Positions 54,195-63,100 of a stretch of 64,000 nt of DNA are shown piece after piece. The position numbers and the translations under genes were made by a program. Source of the stretch: Paenibacillus sp. DMB20 (GTDB taxonomy: Bacteria > Bacillota > Bacilli > Paenibacillales > Paenibacillaceae); assembly GCF_000987955.1 (NCBI RefSeq), contig NZ_LAZU01000026.1:1-64000 (forward strand), given 5' to 3'. The notes under the pieces were generated by a model. That model saw nothing but the letters and a program-made list of their open reading frames with translations. It was not told where the DNA came from and ran no database searches. How positions within the stretch are numbered: position 1 is the stretch's first letter; each line of letters opens with the position of its first letter.

Positions 54195-54210
54195 TGGCAT
54201 GATTTTTGCT
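54195..54210 (+). promoter_or_regulatory. sigma-54 promoter of peptidase/importer operon
   Basis: TGGCATGATTTTTGCT has exact -24/-12 spacing and the same TGGCATGA start as the rpoN promoter. Start expected near 54221, 34 bases before the M24 peptidase ATG. Confidence 0.75.
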
Positions 54211-54254
54211 GAATGGCAGGATGAGCAAATCGCTAAAAAGGAGGTAAAGAAAAA

Positions 54255-55360
54255 ATGAACCGTATGTATGAACAAAGATTAAAGAGATTGCGGGATTATT
54301 TGAAGCGTGAGCAGATTGACATTGCTCTTATCACGAATCCAACGAATATTTATTACTTTAGCGGCTTCTGCTCCGATCCGCATGAACGGTTCATGGCGCT
54401 GGTCGTCGATGCCGAACGGAAGCAAACCTTCATGATCGTTCCAAGTCTGGATTTGGAAGCGGCGGAACAATATTCTGTCGTTCGAGATATGATTCCTTGC
54501 TCAGATAGCGATAATCCGTTTATTCTGCTAAACGCCAAAATCGGCAGCAAACGGATCGGCACGATCGGGTTGGAAAAGAAAACGTTCAGCGTTCATAGGC
54601 TGGAGCGTCTGCAAGAGCTGTTTACCGGCATGAATACCAATGACATTGAAGAATTCATCGGGTTAGAGCGGTTGATCAAGTCCGATCATGATCTCGTACA
54701 AATCCGCCGCGCGATAGCAATCACGGAAGAAGCGCTCGAGGCTGCATTACGACAGGTATGCGTCGGCATGACGGAGCTCGATCTGACTGCTGAGCTGGAG
54801 TATAGGATCAGGAAACTCGGCGGCGATAAGCCGGCGTTCGAAACGATCATATTAACCGGCAAAAGGTCATGTTTGCCCCACGGCAAACCGGGTCCTTATC
54901 CGATAATGGAAAACGACTTTTTGCTTGTTGATTTTGGCGTTTATGCGGGCGGATTTTGCTCGGATATCACCCGCACCTTTGTCATTGGGGAAGGGACCAA
55001 AAAGCAGGAGGAAATTTATGAGATCGTGCTCGAGTCTAATCTGGTGGCAATTGAAGAAATAAAGATCGGCACCCTTACGGACATATCGACCGGGCGGGAA
55101 GAGAGGTCATCGCTGCGCGGGGGTATGGAGCTTATTTCAACAACCGGATCGGCCACGGTTTAGGTCTGGACTTTCATGAAATCCCTTCGATTCACGGGGG
55201 AAACACTCAGGTCGTGCAGCCAGGCCATATATTTACGATTGAACCGGGCATCTATCTGCCTGCTATCGGCGGAGTACGAATTGAGGACGATATTTGTGTA
55301 CACTCGGACGGCAAGGTTGAGGTACTGACGACATATCCAAAACAATTACGCAGATTATAG
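54255..55360 (+). pseudogene. M24 Xaa-Pro peptidase, one frameshift
   Basis: ATG 54255 after AAAAAGGAGG. Creatinase-like N-domain: QRLKRLRDYLKREQIDIALI and NPTNIYYFSGF. The pita-bread domain has the metal ligands: LLVDFGVYAGGFCSDITRTF (both Asp), then after a frameshift near 55080-55090 GRIGHGLGLDFHEIP-like text (His), TIEPGIYLP (Glu) and GGVRIEDDI (Glu). Restoring the frame gives EVIAARGYGAYFNNRIGHGL and an end PKQLRRL at 55360, about 368 residues. The family cleaves dipeptides or peptides with proline in second place, which fits collagen-derived peptides. As written the product loses three metal ligands. Confidence 0.8.
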
Positions 55361-55434
55361 GGTCATTCACGCTAAACTGCCATCATGGGTAAATGCCTGC
55401 GTTTCCGATTTGGAAAATTTATGGAGGTAGGTCT

Positions 55435-56361
55435 ATGGGGAAATACATTGCAGGAAGAATTGGATATATGATTATCACCTTTCTTGTGATCGCCACGTTT
55501 ACTTTCTTGCTCATGCAAACGCTCCCAGGTTCGCCGTTTAACGACGAGAAGCTGTCCCCGACCCAAAAGGAAGCCTTGTATGAAAAGTATGGGCTGGATA
55601 AACCTGTTGCTATCCGCTATGTCAAATACATGACCAATATAATGAAGGGAGATTTGGGAGAATCGTTTCAATTTGAAGGTCGGCCAGTTACCAAGGTTAT
55701 AAGTGAAAGAATCGGTGCTTCGGCAGTGCTTGGCGGTCAGGCCATACTTCTGGGAACCATCGTGGGACTGTTACTAGGGATGTTCGCCGCTTTGAAGCAG
55801 AACAGCGCGCTGGACTATTCTTCGATGATAATATCCGTACTTGGCGTATCCATTCCTTCTTTCGTATTTGCCGGTCTGCTTCAGTACTGGGTAGGCGTCA
55901 GACTTCAATGGCTGCCAATCGCGTTTTGGGACGGGTTTGCGAGCAGCATTTTGCCAACGATCTCGATGGCTGTCGGCGTCATTGCAACGATGGCCCGGTT
56001 CATGCGCACGGAGATGATCGAGATTCTTAGCCAGGACTACATCGTGATGGCGAAAGCAAGAGGATTAAGCGGTGCTGCCGTTTTGTTCAGGCATGGACTG
56101 AGGAATGCCCTGATTCCAATCGTCACTTTGCTCGGACCGATGACCATTAACTTAATGACGGGAACGCTGATTATCGAGCAAATATTCAGCATTCCCGGCC
56201 TTGGCGAGCAGTTTACCAGATCCATCATGACGAACGACTATCCGATGATCATGGGAACAACCTTATTTTACGCCGCATTGTTTATCGGAATCGTGTTCGT
56301 CGTCGATCTGTTGTACGGCGTCATTGATCCAAGAATACGCCTGACGGGAGGAAAGCAATGA
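55435..56361 (+). CDS. peptide ABC transporter permease, DppB type
   Basis: 308 residues from ATG 55435, 6 bases after GGAGGTAGG. First helix IAGRIGYMIITFLVIATFTF, then LMQTLPGSPFNDEKLSPTQK, the DppB/OppB opening. The EAA-like loop AKARGLSGAAVLFRHGLRNA precedes LIPIVTLLGPMTINLMTGTL. Six membrane segments. It forms the channel with the DppC-type partner, whose start overlaps this stop by 4 bases. Expected cargo is di- or oligopeptides. Confidence 0.9.
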   Translation: MGKYIAGRIGYMIITFLVIATFTFLLMQTLPGSPFNDEKLSPTQKEALYEKYGLDKPVAIRYVKYMTNIMKGDLGESFQFEGRPVTKVISERIGASAVLGGQAILLGTIVGLLLGMFAALKQNSALDYSSMIISVLGVSIPSFVFAGLLQYWVGVRLQWLPIAFWDGFASSILPTISMAVGVIATMARFMRTEMIEILSQDYIVMAKARGLSGAAVLFRHGLRNALIPIVTLLGPMTINLMTGTLIIEQIFSIPGLGEQFTRSIMTNDYPMIMGTTLFYAALFIGIVFVVDLLYGVIDPRIRLTGGKQ

Positions 56362-57376
56362 TGAGCACTCAAATCAAAACGTATACAGAGGATTTGTTTG
56401 AAACGGCTGAAAACTCGATGATAGGGCAGGATGCAGTTGCAGGCCGAACGTTAACGTATTGGCAAGATACTTGCAAGCGTTTTCTTAGAAATAAAGCCGC
56501 TTTAATTGGATTAGTGATTATTGCTCTTCTTGTCATTATGTCGATTATCGGCCCTTCGATGAGCAAATTCGGATTCGATGATCAGGATCTGGTACGCTCC
56601 AAGCTGCCTCCTAAAGTGCCGGTTTTAGAGAATATAAGCTGGCTTGGCTTCAGCGGCAAGGATATGAACGGAATCGACCAATATGCCAGAAAAGGAGTTA
56701 CCGACTATTTCTGGTTCGGCACGGATGAGCTCGGCAGAGACCTGTGGACACGCGTTTGGCAAGGCACCCGGGTATCCCTTTATATTGCTCTTCTCGCAGC
56801 GGCCATCGATCTGATTATCGGAGTGGCCTATGGCGGCATATCCGCATTTTACGGCGGAAAGGTTGACAATGTAATGCAGCGGATTGTCGAAGTATTGGTG
56901 GGAATCCCCAACCTGATTGTTACTATTCTGTTGATTCTGGTGTTGAAACCGGGCATTATGACGCTCACGCTCGCGATGGTTTTAACCGGTTGGATCGGCA
57001 TGGCGAGGATCGTGCGCGGTCAAATTCTCAAGCTGAAGGATCAGGAATATGTACTGGCAGCCAGAACGCTTGGCGCTAAAGACTTCCGGCTCTTGTGGAA
57101 ACATCTTATACCGAATACGCTGGGACCTATCATCGTCACGTCCATGTTTACCGTTCCCGGCGCATCTTTACGGAAGCCTTTCTCAGTTTCATCGGGCTTG
57201 GCCTTCAACCGCCGGTCGCATCGCTAGGCACACTCGTTAATGATGGATTTAAGATGATGCGGATTAATCCGCATATGATGATCTCATCATCCGTCATTAT
57301 TAGTTTGATTATGATCAGCTTTAATTTGCTGGGTGACGGTCTTAGAGACGCGCTGGATCCCAAAATGCGCAGATAG
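56358..57376 (+). pseudogene. peptide ABC transporter permease, DppC type, one frameshift
   Basis: The frame from 56358 reads through the N-terminal part, FGTDELGRDLWTRVWQGTRV and the EAA loop AARTLGAKDFRLLWKHLIPN, then leaves the family at SMFTVPGA. The sequence GGCGCATCTTT near 57158 lacks one base; restoring it gives IFTEAFLSFIGLGLQPPVAS, LGTLVNDGF and the normal C-terminus to 57376 (about 339 residues). As written the last membrane helices are lost. If the shift is real, the importer is inactive unless another DppC replaces it. Confidence 0.8.
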
Positions 57377-57388
57377 GAGGAAGCCTGA

Positions 57389-59377
57389 ATGGTGGAAAAT
57401 TTGGTTATAGAAGATTTGGCCGTCACTTTTAACACCTATGCGGGAGAGGTTCAAGCAGTTCGGGGCGTCTCGTTTCAATTGCAAAAAGGGGAAACGCTCG
57501 CTATTGTTGGCGAGTCTGGTTCGGGTAAATCCGTCATGGTGAAAAGCATCATGAGACTTATCGATACATCCGTCGGCAGCATTAAACAGGGAGAAGTATG
57601 GTTTGAGGGAGAGGATCTGCTCCAAAAAACCGAGAAGCAGATGCAGGGCATTCGAGGCTCATACATCTCGATCATTACGCAAGACCCGATGACTTCATTA
57701 AATCCGACGATGACGGTCGGCAATCAGATCATGGAGTGTATCCGAAAGCATCAGCGTGTCAGCAGGAGCAAAGCCAAAAGGGAAGCGATAGAGCTACTGG
57801 ATATGGTCGGGATTCCGAATCCGGAACTTAGAATCAAGCAGTATCCGCATCAATTTTCCGGCGGCATGCGCCAGCGGGTATCCATAGCGATTGCCCTTGC
57901 GTGCAAACCGAAAATATTAATCGCCGACGAACCTACAACAGCGCTGGATGTGACGGTTCAAGCGCAAATTCTGGAGCTTCTTAAGAATTTGCAGAGCAAA
58001 CTGGGTATGTCGATCATTTTCATCACACATGATCTTGGTGTCGTGGCTGGCCTGGCCGACCGTGTCATCGTCATGTACGCAGGCAAAGCGGTGGAGGTAG
58101 GGACGGTCGACGAAATTTTTTATGACCCCAGACATCCGTATACTTGGGGACTGCTTGGTTCCATGCCGGGGCTCCATGCAGAAGAGGGGACATTATATTC
58201 CATCCCGGGAACGCCTCCCAATATGATGTCGCTGTCGAAAGGGGATGCTTTTGCGCCGCGCAACAAGTATTCGCTCAAGATTGATTTTATGGAAGAACCG
58301 CCAATGTTTCAGATTTCCCCCACGCATTACGCTGCCACCTGGTTGCTGCATGAGCATGCACCAAAGATTAGCCGTCCTTATTTCTCCCCAAGCCAACGGG
58401 AGATGCATCTTCATGATCCCGACAAAGCGAAAACGTTGCAGGCTGTCCGGGAGAAATTGGTGGCCGTGGAGAATCTGAAGAAATACTTTCCACTAGGCAA
58501 AGGTCAAATTCATAAAGCCGTCGACGGTCTTACTTTTGATATCTACAAAGGCGAGACACTTGGGCTTGTGGGGGAATCCGGCTGCGGCAAATCAACGACC
58601 GGAAGAACCCTCATCGGTTTGTACAAAGCCACGTCAGGCAAAGTTCTGTATGGAGGCGAAAACATATCCGGGCTGAACTCCCTGGAAAAACGCCAGCAAA
58701 TGAGCCGCCGTATGCAGATGATTTTCCAGGATCCTTACTCAACATTAAATCCGCGGATGACTGTAGCGGATATCATTGCCGAAGGGGTGGACATCCACGG
58801 GTTTGCCAAAGATGCCGGGCAGCGGCGGGAATTTGTGTATCAGTTGCTGGAGGCGGTGGGGTTGAACCGCGATCATGCGAACAGGTATCCTCACGAGTTC
58901 AGCGGTGGTCAGCGTCAGCGGATCGGCATCGCCCGTGCATTGGCCATGAGTCCGGAATTCATCATCGCTGACGAGCCCATCTCCGCGCTGGATGTATCCG
59001 TGCAGGCGCAGGTCGTGAACCTGCTCAAGCATTTACAGAAGGAAAAAGGGCTCACGTATTTGTTTATCGCGCACGACTTGTCCATGGTGAGGCATATTAG
59101 CGACAGGATAGCGGTCATGTATCGAGGACGCATTGTGGAATTGGCAGACAGTGCCGAGCTATATGAAAATCCGCTGCATCCCTATACGCGATCTTTACTT
59201 TCGGCCATCCCCGTTCCCGATCCTGTCGTGGAACGTAAACGCAAACGAATCGTATTTGATCATGCTATGTACGCCAAAGACGATGCCAGCCGCATCTTCC
59301 GGGAAGTGGGGCAGGGTCATTGGGTTGCTTGTACGGATGAAGGCGCAGAGCCTGCGCTGCGGCAGCACCACGTCTAA
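57389..59377 (+). CDS. fused DppD-DppF peptide ABC transporter ATPase
   Basis: 662 residues with two full ATPase domains. Domain 1: Walker A GESGSGKS (41-48), signature [12 protein letters not shown], Walker [14 protein letters not shown], then the oligopeptide C-terminal motif [15 protein letters not shown]. Domain 2: Walker A GESGCGKS (about 395), signature [27 protein letters not shown], ending [15 protein letters not shown]. DppD and DppF are usually separate; here one polypeptide supplies both motors. No frame break was seen. No DppA binding-protein gene is in the operon, so it must be encoded elsewhere or shared. Confidence 0.9.
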   Translation: MVENLVIEDLAVTFNTYAGEVQAVRGVSFQLQKGETLAIVGESGSGKSVMVKSIMRLIDTSVGSIKQGEVWFEGEDLLQKTEKQMQGIRGSYISIITQDPMTSLNPTMTVGNQIMECIRKHQRVSRSKAKREAIELLDMVGIPNPELRIKQYPHQFSGGMRQRVSIAIALACKPKILIADEPTTALDVTVQAQILELLKNLQSKLGMSIIFITHDLGVVAGLADRVIVMYAGKAVEVGTVDEIFYDPRHPYTWGLLGSMPGLHAEEGTLYSIPGTPPNMMSLSKGDAFAPRNKYSLKIDFMEEPPMFQISPTHYAATWLLHEHAPKISRPYFSPSQREMHLHDPDKAKTLQAVREKLVAVENLKKYFPLGKGQIHKAVDGLTFDIYKGETLGLVGESGCGKSTTGRTLIGLYKATSGKVLYGGENISGLNSLEKRQQMSRRMQMIFQDPYSTLNPRMTVADIIAEGVDIHGFAKDAGQRREFVYQLLEAVGLNRDHANRYPHEFSGGQRQRIGIARALAMSPEFIIADEPISALDVSVQAQVVNLLKHLQKEKGLTYLFIAHDLSMVRHISDRIAVMYRGRIVELADSAELYENPLHPYTRSLLSAIPVPDPVVERKRKRIVFDHAMYAKDDASRIFREVGQGHWVACTDEGAEPALRQHHV

Positions 59378-59407
59378 TATGAGGCGCGAACTTAGAGGAG
59401 GGAGGCA

Positions 59408-59707
59408 ATGGAAGCAAAAGGTTCTTTGTTCATGGAACTTGTCAATCTTTTATCGATCATCTCTTTGCTGCTGCTGATGGCGGGGGCCTTTATGTTGGTG
59501 CTGCAAGGAGGGTTGTTCAACGGGTTTTTGCATAGCTGCAGGCGGTTTATCGAACATTCGACCAAGCAGGGAGAGTATGCGTCCCGCTTTCACCGAGAAG
59601 GAAAACGATGGAAGGAATGGGGCAAGTTCAGGTTGACTTATCCTTTATTGCTGTCAGGAGGAATTTTGTTTATCTTCACGTATGTGTGTTCTATCTTGAT
59701 GCATTGA
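59408..59707 (+). CDS. DUF3899 membrane protein
   Basis: 99 residues, ATG 59408 after GAGGAGGGAGG. Two hydrophobic helices: LVNLLSIISLLLLMAGAFML and LLLSGGILFIFTYVCSIL, joined by a basic loop YASRFHREGKRWKEWGKFRL. The pattern matches DUF3899, a small family found beside oligopeptide transport genes in Bacillota. Its role is unknown. It is 30 bases after the ATPase gene and is the last of the operon, followed by a terminator. Confidence 0.75.
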   Translation: MEAKGSLFMELVNLLSIISLLLLMAGAFMLVLQGGLFNGFLHSCRRFIEHSTKQGEYASRFHREGKRWKEWGKFRLTYPLLLSGGILFIFTYVCSILMH

Positions 59708-59715
59708 ATTCATAC

Positions 59716-59764
59716 ACGGCCATTTATCTACGCTGCATGCGAAGGGATGGCTGTTGTTTTTTTT
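59716..59764 (+). terminator. terminator of peptide importer operon
   Basis: ACGGCCAT pairs with ATGGCTGT (with G-T pairing) and is followed by eight or more T. The loop is long, with possible inner pairing. Confidence 0.65.
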
Positions 59765-59880
59765 AGATTATAGAATTTATAAGTTTTCAGCGGAGCTGAA
59801 CAATTCTATAATCGCAAGAAAAATTACTGCTAAACGCGGTCTGTCTCCTGAGAAGGTACGTCGATAGACGTTTTTCTTAT
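59758..59880 (+). repeat. dispersed repeat of second type, copy 2
   Basis: Matches 45264-45388: TTTTTTAGATTAT, CGGAGCTGAACA, CTATAATCGCA and GATAGACGTTTTTCTTAT. As in the first copy it begins in the T tract of a terminator. Confidence 0.6.
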
Positions 59881-60162
59881 TCCTAGTTATTTTGATCATT
59901 TGGCGTCATTGAACTGTCTAAATTGTTGAATGCATGTTGCGCTTTGTTTAAAAAATGGACAGATTTTAGCCGCTAATCCGGTACGTAAAGGGTTGGAATG
60001 CATTTTGCGTGTTGGAAAAGGTATCTGGTAAAAAGAGGAGGGAAAACCGTCATGTAAATTTAAAATTGAGCTAACGCTCTTGGGTTCGCTCAAACGATCA
60101 TGATCCGACTGTAAGACATTGGAGATGATCTGCTACCAATTTTGAAAGGAAGTGTGTGCAGT
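59881..60162 (+). other. upstream region of collagenase gene
   Basis: About 280 bases with no gene. TTGAAT (about 59922-59927) with TAAAAA 17 bp on is a weak promoter pair. No TGG-N10-GC sigma-54 site was found here, so the collagenase is probably not directly in the sigma-54 regulon. Confidence 0.4.
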
Positions 60163-63100
60163 ATGGGGTTAATTGGTCGTAAAATTGGAATATGTATTGT
60201 CACAAGCTTGATTGCAGCTATGGCAATGAATGGTTTGGGAACGACAATTCTGGCACAATCGCCAGATGCATCGTCCCGGATGCTGCAGGCAGTAAGTCTG
60301 AAAGCAGACCGGACAGAAAGCAAGGCTGCAAGTAAGGCACCAAGTCAGAATAAAGGTCAGGAGGAGGAAATTCATGAATCAAAGGGTTTAAATCCTCCCG
60401 GTAAATTGACGGAGCCAAAGGGAACGGATGAGCCTCTTTGCGACCTCAGAGGAGATCACTCTCCAAAGGACCCTGCAAGCATTGTTCCTGAAGGAGCACC
60501 GCCACAAGTACAATCGCCGCATAAAAGCCAAAGCGCGCCGTTTCGTGATACGGACGTACAAGGGAACCAAAGTCAGCTAAAGGCCGTCGAGATAAGAAAT
60601 TATTCAATGGCGGAATTAAATAAAATGAGCTACACGGACTTAACTGCCCTTCTTCCAAAGCTGCGATGGACTAATATTCCCGAATTATTCGCGTATAATA
60701 ACGATACTGCGGAATTTTATGGCGACAGAAACCGGATGGAGGCGCTTATCGCCGCTTTGAAAAATGCTGGAAGAGATTATACGAAAGACGACAGCAAAGG
60801 AATCGACACTCTCGTGGAAGTGCTCCGCTCCGCTTATTATCTTGGTTACTACAATCGGGATACCTTGGGGTACATCAATGAGTGGGAATATCGGAAGAAG
60901 ATCATCCCAGCTTTAATCGCCATTGAGGATAACCCTAATTTTGAAATCGGTACGGCAGAGCAAAATAACGTTATTGCTGCATTTGGCAGAATGATTGGGA
61001 ATACCGCTGTCAATGCAGAAGTAATCAATGGAGCCACGAAAATTTTATTGCAGGCAGAGCAACAATTTGATGCTTACAATAATGCAAACGAGGGACAATT
61101 CTCCGCAATATATGAACTTTTAAAAGGAATAAATTTTATTCTAAACAATGTTATGGACGAACAAAATGTTCCAAAGCAACCGGATTATATCGGTACATTT
61201 GACCCCTTTATTGAAGCAATCGGCAAACTCTCCCTTCACACAAATTACTCGCCAAACCACCAATGGTTTCTCTATAACGCTATTTATTACTCCGGAATGT
61301 TCAGCGAATTCAGCAGTAACCCTTCCTCAGTGAATGAAATCTTGACGCGAGATATGGAGATTTTCCCCCAATACAGCTACGCTTATATGCAAGCGGCAAG
61401 CTCCATCAATCAAATTTTTAACGGTATGAATTCAAAAGGGATCGCGATTCACTATGACCAGCTTGTGGGCGAAGCAAAACAGTTTTATTTTCCAAAACGG
61501 TATACCTTCGATGACGGTCAGATGATAATGCACACCGGGAAAGACGTAACGGACGACAAAATTAAACGCCTGTATTGGGCTTCAAAAGAAGTGAGCGCAC
61601 AGTTTTACCGAATATTCGGCAATGATGTTCCATTAGAGCAAGGCCATCCGGATGATACGCTCAGCATCTATATTTACAACAACAAAGAAGAGTATAAAAT
61701 CAATCTGCTCTTGAACGGTCTTGAGACCCAAAATGGAGGAATTTATATTGAATCCCAGGGTACTTTTTATACGTGGGAAAGAACTCCTTCTGAAAGCATT
61801 TACACTTTGGAGGAATTGTTTCGGCATGAATTTACCCATTTTCTGCAAAGCCGTTACCTGATTCCGGGTTTTTGGGGGGAAAGTGAAATTTATCGGAATG
61901 AGCGTGTTACATGGATGGAGGAGGGGGGCGCGGAACTGCTAGCCGGATCATCAAGGGAAAACGGTATTCTACCTCGTCAATCCATGTCCCAGGGGTATTT
62001 AAATGATCCTGTTACTTCATGGATGAATGCGAATGAAGTCGTGCACGCGAAATACAATGGATTTCGATTCTATACTTTTGCTTATCAGCTTCAATATTAT
62101 CTTTATGAAAAACAGCCGGATGTATTAGAAAACATTGCAAACTTGGTCCGCAGCAATGACGTAACGGGTTATGATGCATACATGAACGTTTTGGGGCACA
62201 ATGAACAGCTAAATAAGAATTATATCGACTCGGCTATAGATTTGCATCAAAGGGCAGATGCGGGGCAATTAACGATACCGCTTGTCGCAGAGGACTATTT
62301 ACTACGCCATCCCATTCGACCGCGTTCAACCGTTTTGAATGAAATCAATCAGGCCATTAACTTAACCGATATCCGGACGGAAGTGCATTCTTCGGAACTG
62401 CTTAATACTTACGTGGTCCGGGGAACTTATACCGGAGGGATAAGCAAGGGGATCATTGAAGATCGAAAAGCAATGAATGAAATCGTTGATAATTCATTGA
62501 AAGCGCTTGATAATTTGCCATGGAGCGGCTATAAAACCATCACGGGATACTTCGTAAACCACCGATTGGATCAAGATAATCATTTTGTTTTTGATGTCGT
62601 ATTTCATGGTGTATTGCCAGATGACTCAAGTAATCCCACACTCCCGCCAGTGGTTGAAATCCATGGACCCTATGAGGGAACTGCGGGTTACGCTTTACAA
62701 TTTAATAGTGAAGGAACGTTCTCGCATAACGGGACGATCACCAATTATGAATGGAATTTCGGCGATGGCACAACAAGTTCGCTGCCTAATCCCACTCATG
62801 TTTATAAAAAAACAGGCACCTACAACATTAGCTTGAAAGTTACGGACAGCTATGGAGCAACGAAAGAACAAACAACGACAGCTGTAATTCGTCCGCTTGA
62901 CAAGGAAATAAAGCCCAACAACAAATTTGAATTGGCAAACGGTCCGCTGCCATTTGACATCAATTTTCCTGCAACTATGGACCAATCCGATACGGCAAGC
63001 TATTTTTACTTCGAGTTGGAGAACGCCGGAAAGGTCCATCTCGTCGTCACCCAACCGAACGGCATGGATTTAACCTGGGTCCTGTATAAAGAGAGTGATC

